Of a stretch of DNA of 64,000 nucleotides, positions 1 through 12,200 are shown in pieces. The notes under the pieces were generated by a model. It made no database searches. It was not told the DNA's origin and saw only the letters and a list, made by a program, of their open reading frames with translations. Positions within the stretch are counted from its first letter, which is position 1. Each line of letters begins with the position of its first letter. This stretch comes from Galaxea fascicularis (taxonomy: Eukaryota; Cnidaria; Anthozoa; Scleractinia; Euphylliidae): positions 23,971,567 through 24,035,566 of the forward strand of contig OX419340.1 of the NCBI GenBank assembly GCA_948470475.1, read 5' to 3'. Made by a program: the position numbers and the translations under genes.

Positions 1-36
1 GAACTGGAATGCTAAACATAACTCTGGCTTCTTTAG

Positions 37-2024
37 GTGAGCCTTCATGTGACTTGCACAGTGGTCTGTCTCATCAAGCCATGGAAACATACATGTGCAG
101 TAGTAATCACAAGTGTTATGCAATTCGAAATGCAACTCACGAGCTCTTCCTTCTGTTCTCCCCTGATGTACCCAATTATGCTCTTGGGTAAGTTTATATT
201 GTTTACCACAGTCTGATGTCTTATGGTGGTTGACATGTTCCACCATCCATGGGTTGAAGACTTGATACTACTTTATTATTGTATTGTGTTGTAGTGTTTG
301 TGTGAATTACTTTAATATAATAATTATCTGTGATTATGTCACCGGACTGATTTAGAAGCACAATGTATATATTGGGAGTGCAGGGTTCACTCACTAAGGA
401 GCCGGTAGCGGCGGATTTCCACCGTCTGTCAGACCACTTTGTGCCGGCTGCTTTTGCCCCAGAATGCAGGAAATTGCGTCTGTGAACTCCATGCTCATTA
501 CAATCTGCAGGCACCTACTTCAACCCATTCATCTACCTACTTAAAACTCCCAGTGACAACCCTGGGAGTGTGCTAGAGAATGGAGCAGTTACAACGTGGA
601 TCCCATGTGCTTTACTGACTCTTGTACAAAATATTAAAGTGCACCTACATGTAGACCCAATTTTTTTTTTTGCTTAAATAAATCTTTGCACCTGTTCGAA
701 AAGCATTGCGCCTTTTTTGTTCTTTTTTGCCAAATGTTGGCTTTTTATAGGAGTTAAGTAAGCATCATTTGGTACATGACCGAGTGAAAAGAGGCGTGGG
801 TCCATTCTTGATTTAACGTCAAAAACCGCTTTGCATGCATGTTTACAAAGACTTAATGCGATGCAAATCGGTTTGTGACGTCAAATCAAGAATAGATCCA
901 TGCCTCTTCTGACTCGGTCGTGTACCCAATGACGCTTACTTTTCCGTAATTTTGGAAGCCTATGAAAAGCTGACATTTGGCGAGAGAGAATACAAAAAGG
1001 GCGCAATGCTTTTCAAACAGGTGCAAAGACTTATTTTAGCGAAAAAAATATTCTGGGTTTAGGTGCACTTTAAAACTACAACTTCAGTTCATACCATTAA
1101 AGTGGTACAAACCAAATGCTTAGTCGTCGGTTAACAAGCTGTGGAAATTGTCTTAACTTAATAATGTTACGATAGCAAATGCATAACATGTTAAGAGTCT
1201 CCCCTAATTTCAACTTGAAATGATACCACAAAAACGAGCTTGGTGACCCCCACTGTTTACTAACCAAAAAATGGAGCCACCTGAAATTTTCGAGTTGTGA
1301 AGATGACTGTGAATCCCCTCCCACATTTTTTTAACTTTGCGAAAAATTGCACTGTATTGTGGTAATTACCTCCATATGATAAGAATTGGGGTCAGCTGCT
1401 TCGTTTCTGAGTTATTGTAGCCAAAAGATAAACTTAAGTGTGTTTCTAACAGGTTACACCATACCAATGAAAAATTTTTGTCTTAGGTCCTTAGCCAGTA
1501 GCACGCTTACTGTCTTGACAAAGGGCAAACTGGTGTGACCAGGAATTCTTAGGCTGTCATGCTCCTTCCACAGCATCCACCAGCCTGGAAATAAGGCGAG
1601 TAGTGGGATCAACTTTCAATCAACTTTTTTCACCTCTTTTCTCTGCTCCTTATTTTTGTTTTCAGACTTCTTTGTTTTGTTTTGTTTTTGTTTTTTGAAT
1701 GATACAATCAAACTTAATGTCTACGGTTGTTAAGTAAATTTTCTCCTGAGCTCATTGAGGCAATGTTTGATTGCATGTTTCTCAGGATAGGTAAACCCTG
1801 GCCTGTAGTGTTTGCAAATTTCAAGTGGATTGTCACGTCTACTCCTTTTCACTTTCCAAACACCTGTGCAAAGCCTTTCTCCTTGAGTGCACTCATGGAC
1901 TGACAAGCACGCTTCACTTCCAACTAAAAAGTTACAGCCATCGCTTAATTAATGGTAATTTCTTTCGTTTTGCAGGTGTTTGCAGTTTGGACAGCTGAAA
2001 TCATCGCTCACTCAAGAACCATGA
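37..2024 (+). CDS. 3' end of an unrecognised gene (last two coding exons)
   Basis: Two exons join in frame. The first runs from an acceptor (ctttag) at 37 to a strong donor (GG then GTAAGT) at 187. The second runs from a tttgcag acceptor at 1976 to a TGA at 2022-2024. The donor leaves two bases of a Gly codon, which the first base of the next exon completes. The visible tail is about 66 residues, contains the stretch ATHELFLLFSPDVPNYALG, and ends LTQEP. It is soluble-looking, with a short hydrophobic run FLLF, and has no signal peptide or membrane segment. I do not recognise the family. Upstream exons lie left of the window. A mobile element begins 3 nt after the stop, so the transcript's 3' UTR is probably made of that element. 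Alternative: a chance splice pair. Against that, both splice sites are good and the frame is open. Confidence 0.55.
188..1975 (+). other. Intron of the leftmost gene
   Basis: This 1.8 kb segment lies between the donor at 188 and the acceptor ending at 1975. It contains one fold-back element (635-1072, listed separately) and T-rich stretches. I see no coding exon in it. Confidence 0.5.
635..1072. repeat. Fold-back (MITE-like) element, long imperfect inverted repeat
   Basis: The left arm starts taaagtgcacctacatgta and the right arm ends tgggtttaggtgcacttta, which are reverse complements apart from small changes. Pairing continues inward: gcacctgttcgaaaagcattgcgcc pairs with ggcgcaatgcttttcaaacaggtgc (read as complement), and both arms carry a 'gaccgag...aagaggc' block. 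Nearly the whole 438 bp can fold into one hairpin. No coding capacity. It is a non-autonomous DNA element in an intron. Confidence 0.75.
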
Positions 2025-2027
2025 TTA

Positions 2028-2631
2028 GGGACCGTTCATTTTTTAAGGGATAGGGGGGGGGGGGCTGGTGGGATTTGGGGGAATGCCATGTAGCAATTGT
2101 ATGACCCCCCTCAGCTTGCCAATTTTCTCACATGACCCCCCCTCAAAAGGAATTTTTTTGGGTTGACCCCCCCCTCCCTCCTCCAAAAAAAGTTGCACCT
2201 GGTATTTTAAACTTTAATAGTTTTTCGATATAAACGTTGTTATAAAGGAGTTTGTTACTTTGGAACTGTTTTAGAGTGATTTTACTTAACCTGTGAAACA
2301 GTATCTAACTATCAGTGCGAAAAAGTTATAATTAAACAAAAGAAAACAACAGAATTAATGTGTATTATTAATTGTAATTGTATAGTATCTATTTCACGGG
2401 TTATGTAAAATCACTCTAGCATAGAACAGATGTTCATATTTCGTGAATAAAGCAGAATTTCTTATCAATTTGTGAAAACTTCATTCCACTTTTTTTTTAT
2501 CTCAGAATTTCGCCTGACCCCCCCTTTCCTTCTTTTTTTTGGGGGCAGCCCCCCCTTTAAAGCCATATTTTTTCGCGTGCCCCCCCCAAATCCCACCAGC
2601 CCCCCCTATCCCTTAAAAAATGAACGGTCCC
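2028..2631. mobile_element. MITE with GGGACCGTTCATTTTTTA terminal inverted repeats
   Basis: The element opens with gggaccgttcattttttaag and closes with the exact reverse complement ending gaacggtccc. The G-rich run and ggctggtgggatttggg on the left match the C-rich run and cccaaatcccaccagcc on the right. It is flanked on both sides by TA, a likely 2-bp target duplication. It is about 600 bp with an AT-rich middle and no transposase. It sits immediately after the TGA of the leftmost gene. Confidence 0.8.
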
Positions 2632-4476
2632 TAAGAAGGGTCAAACATAGCAATGACAACGGACAATTTTATTAGTTCATGTTATTGTTGTTTTGGCAAG
2701 CGCAGACAGAGAGTAGTAGGAGGGAGGGGCATTTAAATGTCTCTACTTCCTTATGTACCTATGACCTATCTACCTCTCCCCTCCTCTTTTTGCTTGCAAT
2801 GATGCATGTGCATTCATCACTTGTTTGTGGTTTTTATAGCTGTAAAGTAAATGAGCGAGGGTAGAAAAGATAACACGAAATTACGACAAAATAACGTTAC
2901 AACAGACAAGTATGTAGTCCTCTGTTGCCTTTTAGGGAGAGCGCTCACAAATAGTTTATCGGGTAACCTGCGTCAGTAGGTCAAAGTCTTCGGTACAAAA
3001 AAAGTGATTTGTAAATACCCTGTTTATATTTAATGTAGGTTTTCAGAAAAGATAATAAAGAGCGTTCCGTTTTTAAAACTTGTTTCCTTTAATCATTGCA
3101 AGATCATCTGTATTCATAAAACAATATTCAGGTTTTCCCATCACTCATTGCTAAAACTTGGAGAGGAGCAGCGCTTCCTCTGTCGACAGTGAGGTTCCCG
3201 TAAGAGGAAGGATTAAGTTCTATCCCTAAACAAAGGCCTGTTTATGCGGTTTATGACTCGGCGGGAAAGGCACATCTTGGCTAATTCTACTGAAATTGAG
3301 GGCAACCGCGTATTTCTTTAGGATAATTAACCTTCAGTTCCGGAGGATGTCATATAATCGTCTATTTTAAAGCTTCTTAGACTTGGTGTTGCTTAATTTT
3401 CCCAGAAAATGCGTGGTTATGCCCCCAGTTTCTTTTTGTTCACATTCCAATAGCATTTGCTGAGATTTGTTTACCGCCCTCACAAATAGCGCAAAACTAC
3501 CTCCGTAGTATAGAACTTAGTATGGGCACTGTTCTTAACTGGCAAAAATTTGATGTCGCAGTCAAATGCGGAAATCAGGACAAAACAACAGAAGTTTAGA
3601 AACACGAAATGTCATTCCTCTAAGATGTGTTTAAATTTCTTTAACCTAATTTGTGTGAAGGTGGCTAAAAGGTTAAATTTCGCCGCGTTACTTGCAGCTG
3701 ACATATTTATCTCTTCCAGTGATGCTTCAATGATGGTTCCCGTAATATCTTCATTGTAGTATACCTAGACTCTCACTCGACAAAACGGACACTGTGATTG
3801 GTTGATACTTGATCACGTGCCACTGATCAAATTCAAATGTATCCCGACCAATCCCGACCGGGATAATTGCGCAGTTGTTGCCCGCGCGCCGAATTCAACA
3901 GCACGTGATCACTGCAAGACTAAATAAAAAATGGCGTTGTCTTCAGCACGTGCTCGCGTGCTTTCTCATTCAGCAGGATTGACGATTGTAAATAAAGAAG
4001 TTTTGCCGTCTTTGTTTGTTTTTGCTATATGATTGTTTAAGAGAAAGTCGAACCTTTTCTAATGGAAGGTATACGAAGGGGTACATTTTCTGTTAAAAAT
4101 GACATATAAAGGGGTAAGGGGTTGGACCTCCCAGCGGAGCCTCCCCGTATAAAACTTTGATGAGTACCAGAAAAGGACACTAGCAGCATTCTAGTCTTTA
4201 AAATTTGAAAGGAAAAGTAAACATTCATATCATTGCCTTCTAATGTATGTGGGTTGTCACTGCAGATGAACTCAATTGCCAATAGGCTTTATAGCTGGCA
4301 TAACTTGCAAGCGAATGTCTGCAGAAATACTCTCACCAAAAAAATATCGGGGATAAAAATACGAAACGTAAACGAAACGGTCGAATGGATAGATGCGAGG
4401 ATGCATATGTCGTATCTTTGGCAGGTGAAAAATAAGATGTGGGTTAAGTTTTGAACTAGACGGTGTTTCGGGAAAT
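2632..4476. other. Intergenic stretch, no gene seen
   Basis: Short ORFs only, none with recognisable protein features or matching splice sites. Around 3775-3990 there is a GC-richer patch with repeated cacgtg-type motifs (acgtgatcac, gcacgtgct), probably an old repeat; nothing else stands out. Confidence 0.5.
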
Positions 4477-4765
4477 GGGTCGACCGGTTAGCTCAGGTGG
4501 TAGAGGTTCGGACTACCGTGCGGGAGGTCGCGGGTTCAAACCCCGGCCGGACCAACACTCAGCTGAATAATAACTGAGAAAGTGCTGCCTTTGTAATGAC
4601 ATCTACTAACGGTTTGACTTTCTAGTCTTCTCGGATAAGGACGATAAAACCGTAGCTCCCGTCTCACAACACTTGTTCCTAATAATCTGTGGGAAGTTAA
4701 AGAACTCAGACACTGTTCACTGATCTATCTCCTGCATGGATCGGGTCGGGTGGGGTGGGTGAGAT
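4477..4765 (+). mobile_element. tRNA-derived SINE
   Basis: The head resembles a tRNA gene: an A box inside ggttagctcaggtggtagag and a B box in gggttcaaaccccgg, spaced as in a tRNA, ending GGACCA. It is followed by a non-tRNA body (about 200 bp) that is not part of any tRNA. The acceptor stem is imperfect and the sequence continues directly into the SINE body, so I do not call it a functional tRNA gene. The right boundary is approximate. Confidence 0.7.
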
Positions 4766-6213
4766 CAAATATATATGGACTGATAGCAGCGGCCAGCGGC
4801 GCCAGCATAAGCTGACGTCCGATCTCACCACAAACACAGAAGAATTGTAAAGTGGCACGTTTGCTGTTACTATGCCGAGTCCTTTAGCTTACCTTAGCTA
4901 GTCCCCCTGGGTGAGCGGCAGAAATCGAATCTAATAAAACAAACCCGGCGTGCAAATTGCTTACACGCAAACCTATCAACGTACTGACCCTAGTTGTTTT
5001 CCATTGAATGAGGCACTCTCAGCTGAAAAAACTGTTTTAGTTGCATTGTATTTTACCGAGCAGATAGCAACCTAACCAATGGATAAAGTAAGTTACATGC
5101 TGTTTGAAAAAGCTGGGTCCCAGATTTACAAGGTGCACCTTCCACTCATTCCCTTAAGTTGTATCGTTTATGTTTCAGTTCTTTGGTCAACGTGATTTTT
5201 GTTCAGTCACATTGCTAAAGACCAAACACCCAAAACAACGACTGTTGAAAGAGCTGGAAAGTGAACGAATATCTATCGAAAGGATTCTTTTCCTGCTCTG
5301 AAAACATAAGTATGAAGACGTTGGGATAACGTCGAAATCGTTCGGCTTTTTAAACTATTTTTTCTGCGAGTACGAATATTTTTCTTCATTGATAATGAAT
5401 ATGACAGTCAACATCGTAAATTGCTCTTCAAGCTACATGCTTATAGCACATTTATTATTATGACTTACAAACACCATATGAACGTACAAATTATTGGCAA
5501 TTAATTTACGAACGTCACCAGTTAAAAAGTACTTTCCTTATATATATTACCAACATTATTTTCATTTCATAAGCTATGGAACAAGCAATATGCATTTTCT
5601 TTGTGTTAGTATAAATACACAACAGGGACACACAAAGAAAAAACAAAACAGAGATACAAGAAAAAACGTGGTTCCAACTACAAAAGGAAACAAAAGAAAA
5701 AGGTGTAATAAAAGAAAAACAAATTGAAGCTTAGTATTGGAGTTGTTTTCAATTGAGCATCAAAAGTAAATTGCGTTTCCTTTGGTGTTGCATTGTTTCC
5801 CCCTGTGATTGGCCAGCAAAACTCGCGCCACTTTTCCAACCAATGAAAACCAAAACCAATCGCGACTTGCACGTGCGTATTTTCCCGCGCTTGGCGCTAG
5901 TTACGAGCACTTGCTTATGATTGGCTCATGGCACTGTTTACGTCTGTGTTGATTGGCTGAAGTAATTTGGTTTTGGCTTTACGACACTCAGTTGAAACTC
6001 GCTGTATCAGCCTCTTTTGGGAGATGACATCGCTCCGAAAGAAAGAAACATAGGTCTGTTGGGTGACTTGAACCACTCTTTTTCGTTTGCTTGTTTGTTG
6101 GATATTTAAGTGCGAGCTTCTTTCTTATAAATACAACATCAACCGCTCAACTGATACAACACTATTAGTGACCCTACACATTTAACGAGTCTAACGCGAC
6201 TTTTAAAGTCTTT
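4766..6213. other. Intergenic stretch between the SINE and the 3' end of MED25
   Basis: No supported gene. The part nearest 6213 must include the MED25 3' UTR (minus strand). I see no clear minus-strand AATAAA close to the stop. Several CCAAT/ATTGG boxes occur at 5805-5960. Confidence 0.4.
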
Positions 6214-9200
6214 TTACGGCAGAATATCAATTAAACTCATGTTGTCTGGCAAAAAACTGGACTGTGACTGGGACAACTGCTGCTGCTGCTGCTGAACCTG
6301 CATCTGAGCCTGCGATACTTGACCTTGAGTCATGGGGGCCTGGGACTGAGTCATCTGTGCTTGCGTCATCTGCACCTAACCAGCAAGAAGTGGTTGCAGT
6401 TATGTTAGCACAATACTGACAGTTACTACATAAACATTGATCAGAAATTTGCGTTTGCGTTAATGACGTTCCGTTTCTTGGCCATGTGGCTAAGACATTA
6501 GGAGAGCAGGAGCAAAACAAAGAAACAGCGGCCATGTTGGACGAGCAAACCAGTCCTATGGGAATTGAACTACATTTTTATGCAAAATCTGCCTTTTGTT
6601 TCAAAAAATCAATATGGCCGCTGGTTACGTGAGCGAACACCCTCTGTGCAGGAAAGTTCAAACTGGTTCAAAAAGTTGATAACTAAACCAACCAAAGTAG
6701 AGTATTTTACCACTAAAACACGAAAAAACTCAACCTAGCGACGGTTAGCCCCAACCCGACACGCCCTTAGTTTCGTCTTTACGCACGTAGACTGTACTTG
6801 AGCAAGGGAAAAGGGATGTTCCATCATCAGAACACAATGTGAACAGTCGTCAGGTTGTATCTTACCTGTGCAAGCGACATTTGGGCGGCAGCTTGGGACC
6901 TCTGTTGCTGCAGCTGCAGCAGCTGCCACTGCTGTGGTGTCATTCCCTGTTGCTGTGCACCAGCCAGACCCTGTTGTTGGGCTGCGGATGCCTGGTTAGC
7001 CTGTGTCTGCAAGAGGTGACGGAGCTGCGACTGTATCTGGTTTGATGACATTTGGCAAACTTGGGGGTCCTGTGTTGGGAAGGTTTGTTGCTGGGTTTGC
7101 TGTTGCTGTTGTTGTTGTTGTTGTTGTTGCTGCTGCTGCTGCTGTTGAAGCTATAGAAAAAGTATGTTCTGTGAGTTGACAGTGCAGTTTGTCAATAACC
7201 ACCTGGGAGCTGAATAAGGAGCAGTGGCAAATACACACTCTGAGCTTCCTGGATTAGTAGAGACGGTGATGAACATCACAAACAATCATTGATGTACATC
7301 GCTGTTGTAAAATCGCTTTTAAGATGGCAGTAACACGATCAAAACCTCATACAAATAATCGCTGCAGGTAAACACAAATGGCTACCCAGGGTTTTCATTT
7401 GAGGCCGGAGGCCGGACGTTTCGTCCGGTCGTTTGCCATTCCACGTCCGGTACTTGAGATCAATATCGGCGATTTTTTTTACTACTGTAAACATTCACGT
7501 CCGGTACTTTCAGAAGTATGTCCGCTACTTTACAAAACAGTTGAAAACCCTGGCTACCAGTTCGTGCGTTTGCAGCGGGGGGACGTAGTTCCAGTGTTAT
7601 AGTATAGCCTTTGTGTGTACAGTGATAGCTTGGTTGGGTAAATGCTCAGACATATTAGCTGTATAAGCTACTCTTCAATCCGAGGGTAAAAAAAAGCATA
7701 ATGATGCTCAGGCCACGGGAGAGAAGAGATTGAAACCCAACATTGTTTTAGCTGTTTTTATTTTGTTTTGTTTTTCGGTTGAAGCGCCTCGCTAGAAAAG
7801 GGCACAAGTGACAATTTGGTCTAAAAATCCAAATTTCTCGAAAGGCGCATTTCTTTGAAGGAACTCCTCTGCTTATTTCTACTTCGGTTAGGAATGAGAA
7901 AATAAGAGAAATAAGGTTTGTCAAGCTAAAAACAAAATAGAAATTGGTCCCAAAAAACACGATTATCTTCTAATCGGGAGTATTCCTATTCCGGAGTAAA
8001 TAGTCCCAAGAATCACTCTTCTTTGGATTACAGACTGGTTATGTCAGAAACGCATGTCCAAACAACTTTTTCGATTTGAAGGTCTGTATGGGCAAAAGTA
8101 GGGTATGACTTTAATCAACCAACCAACTGAATCAACGGACGTGATGCATCTGTGACGTCTCCTAAAAACCCAAACAAAAGAAATCACTCATGCACGAGAG
8201 CCTTTCTGTATGGCTTACACGAAGTGTGTAGCCGCATCATGGCACGATCGGATTTATTTATTTGTCCACGAGATTCGAGCCTCCGTCACGTAGTCTAGTG
8301 AGCCGCACATGTACGCATTGCGGACCTATTTTTTGCTTCTGTTTCTAGCTTTTAGGCCACAAAATAGACACGGACTTTAACTTGTAAAGCGACAGTCTGT
8401 AGGCCAATGTGGAGCAAATTCAGAGAAATTCAGATGTTAAGGTTGAATCGGCACTTGAGCCCTTTTTGCACCGTACCCTGCAACTCCTTACCAACCAGCT
8501 ATACAGCGTGCAATTGAGTACAACAACTATGATCAGTGTGGGTAAGTCACAATGAAGCGCTAACAACTGTTACTTCACCTGCTGTTGAAGTTGCCTTCTC
8601 GCTAACACTTGTTGTGCTGTGGGCAGTGTTTGCTGCTGCTGCTGCTGTTGCTGTTGTTGTTGTTGTTGTTGTTGCTGTTGCTGCTGCTGCTGCAGTAGTT
8701 TTTGCTGTGTTAGCTGTAACTCCTGATAGGAAAGCCCGGACATGTTGTGAGTCCCAGTGTTCACTCCACTGAAAGGTATGCCAATATTGGGCTGAGCCAC
8801 AGAGCTCTGAACACTACTGACCATTCCCTCTGCGTTTTGTTTTAAGCCTGGTGTTGCAGTCGACATTAATCCAGCCGCCCCAGATGCTAGCAAAGACTGC
8901 TGGGAAACTTGTGACTGTTGCAAGGCAGCATTTGGCTGCTGGAACTTAGAAGCGGAAAAGTCACAAGTTGGAGTCAAACCAATTGAAGTTTAGGATTCTG
9001 GATTTTGTTCGTTTCAATGGCGTTCTACTAGACACATTTCACTGTAATTTACGTAGCGCTGCAAAGTATCCAAAGCAATTACACTGACCAATCACAACAG
9101 ACATGAATAGCGTAATGCACCAATCAGGATTAGAGCCAATTATATGGTCGTCTCGCTGGTTAACATGTACCGACCAATCACAGAACGAAGTGAAGCAAAA

Positions 9201-12200
9201 CCAAAGCAAACGCGAATAGGCCATTTCCGAGTTCATGTCTGCCTCCTCTTCAAAGCGAGTCTAAGTGCGAAGTTTATGTTATGAAAATTAGTTTTCATTC
9301 ATATGTAAAGTAGAACTAATTACCATCACCAAAACTTCGCACTTAGACTCGCTTTGAAGAGGAGGCAGACATGAACTCAGAAATGGCCTAATACTTTCGA
9401 CAATCAACTGAAAACTGCTCCAGAGCCAAGGATTTAGTACGCATCTGTCACCTCTCACCTGCTGCAAAGCTGCTCCAACAAAAGCCTGTTGTTGTTGTTG
9501 TTGTTGTTGTTGCGCCTGTTGTTGCGTCTGTTGCTGCGCTTGTTGTCGAAGTTGTTGTTGTTGTTGCTGTTGTTGCTGCTGAAGAGCAACTTGCAGAAAA
9601 CGCTGTCGCTGGAACTGAAGAAATACAAGACAGATCAGTGGAAGCTCACGGCGTGGTTTTCGAGGACGCGTCGGGCCCGCTTCTCGAATAGCCCGGGGGT
9701 AACTTTCTGGCAACTTAAAATAACTGACAATTCGATTTTAGGGACTTTTGATAAACAGCCCCCACCCCTCTCCTCAAGAAGTCTTTGTTTAGCATGGGTC
9801 AAATAGAACTAGCTTAGTTGCTTCTTGTGTGTTCAAAGGTCAGTTTGACCCGGGGTTGTTCAAGCCTTAAAGGTCAAACAATTCATAGGAGTAGAAAGGT
9901 GTTTAAATCACTCTTGTACAAAGACAAAGTTATTTCAACTATTTTAAAGCGACACATAACATATTCATATTTATTATCATTTTTATTTTTTACAGATTTC
10001 ATAGTCAGAGTGATATCTTACGATTTTTAGCAACTTAACAAATGTAGATGCTGACATGGTGTATTTAATTACCTTTGCAAGTTGATCCATTTTGTGTTTC
10101 TGGACAACACTCTAAAATTAAAACAAAAATAACGTTATACATTAGTCAAAAATTACACTGATTTAAGGCCGTGGTGACATGATTCATTCAAAATCGTGTT
10201 GCATGAAACTCTTGCGCGTTTCATGTATTTAAATTAGCAATGATCAGGACACTTAATGTAGGGTTCAATACACCATTTTGCTAATGATCAGTTCCGGGTG
10301 TATTGTGGGTAGATCCAGTCCTTCGTGAGGGCAAACGGCCATCTAAAGACGTAATTTGAAATTATAATTTTGACCGTTTGCCCCCACAAAGAACTGGATC
10401 TACCCACAATACACCCAGAACTGATCATTAGCAAAATGGCGAATTCTACGTGTTACTATGCCCCCCGCCCCTCAGGGCACACCCCCGATGATTTGCAATT
10501 TTTTCTTACTTGGGGGTCTATTCCCCACCCCCGAGCACACAAAAAGAGACAATTCCCGATCCCCACCCTCGGGGCTCCTCATGAACCACAAATACGCCAT
10601 TTTGAGTAAAAAAAATAGCCATAACAATATTAATTTCGAACAAATTTTCTAGTGGTTTTGAACAAAGGATACTACCTGTTCACGATTATATAATAAAAAC
10701 ACCAACGCTATCATTGAAAAAGAAAACTGTCGAAAAAACTGTAACCGCACTAGTGGACACAACATTAATACCACATTAATGAAACCGCGAGTTTTCGATC
10801 ACATTTATAAAACATTTTAAAGTGCTTCGAAGTCAAATGAGTACTATTAATACAGCATTAAAATTTCTGGCTTTTTACAGTGTAAATCAACTGCCATTTT
10901 TTTAAGCAGAAGACTGATAAAATATCAAACTCCGTGGACAGGTATCTGGTATTCTCCACGCGGATCGGCGCTATCGTGAACCGAGAAGTGTCCTACTTCA
11001 CAAGAACAACGAGGAGTTATTTTCGAATTGCCCGGCCCCCTACCCCCGGGAACAAGACCGCTTCAAGCAATTCCCCTCCCTCGGGACCGAAGGACTGGAC
11101 TTGTCCCAGGGGTTGCCCGGGGGGTGGGCGATCGTTACAGGTAGAATTGAACCATGCATAAGAAACAGGAAGTCAACGGATGCGAGAAAGCCACAAAACA
11201 ACGGGTTTAATGAGGAAAAACAATCGCCAAAATTAATCAGTTTAAAGACATTTTTGAAATTTACGCCTTGTCAACAGAGAAAAACCATTATTTTCGAAAA
11301 AGCTTTGAAGTAGAATTTTAAAGTTTGACTGACTAAATATGAATTGACAAATCTTTATTGACAAACTTGTTAACACCATAAACACACAGTCTTTCTAAAA
11401 CGATAACACAGAAAAGTATTGACATATATTCTTCTAAAGGTGATGTTACACGAGCCGATTTTTAACACCGATTTTTACGCAGCATTGTTGCGTTAAAAGT
11501 TGTCTCGTGCCACATGGCGCACAGGGCGATAGTTTGAACGCAACATTTTGTTGCGGCAACATGTTGCAGGTTTTTGAAAACGATTCAAAAGCCTGCAACA
11601 TTGACGGTTGCCCGAATTTTGTTGGAGTTGGTGCGTGTAACACCCCTGCCTTAATAAAACGGCCGAGTTCCATACCCAACATTTCTGAATACTTACCCTG
11701 ATTCCTTCAACAAATTTGGCCTATAAATGAAAGGGAAAAGACGAATTACAATCAATGTGGATGTTTTCTGTACTGAACGAGCTTGGTACCCTTTGTTCAC
11801 ACGTGTCAGGTTATCAGGTTTCCCGGTTTTAGGAACAGGTTTGCCTGGTCCCGCGGCAGTTCGATACGGATAGTATCAAAGTTGGAGACAAAACCGGGTT
11901 TGGATACCCTGCGACCTCACCGTATAATCTAACTATACAACTGCAAATTTGTACATGTAAAACCTCTTAAATAAATTGTTGTTGCTATTTGTTGTTGTTG
12001 TTGTTGTTGACAACTCCACAAAACATTTCATCCAGGAAACATTCAATCAGATGCATCCAAAAATAAGAATCAAAACATTTATGCAACAAAATGATTGCAA
12101 TCAAGGTTGGACTTGAAACTTTGAATCTCTGCACTTTCTTAACCAAGAAAAAAGAATGAAGTTCCCTCCATTAATTACAGTGATAATAATTAAAAGGGTT

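Noticed and set aside
4477..4552. tRNA gene
   Set aside because: A and B boxes are good, but the sequence continues into a SINE body and the cloverleaf stems are imperfect.
7001..7238. CRISPR-like array
   Set aside because: Periodicity is a triplet microsatellite in a coding exon; no spacer-repeat structure anywhere in the window.
8536..8772. Plus-strand Ala/Val-rich protein
   Set aside because: It is the antisense of the MED25 polyQ tract (CTG read in another frame).
9489..9806. Plus-strand Leu-rich protein
   Set aside because: Antisense shadow of the MED25 Gln-rich exon.
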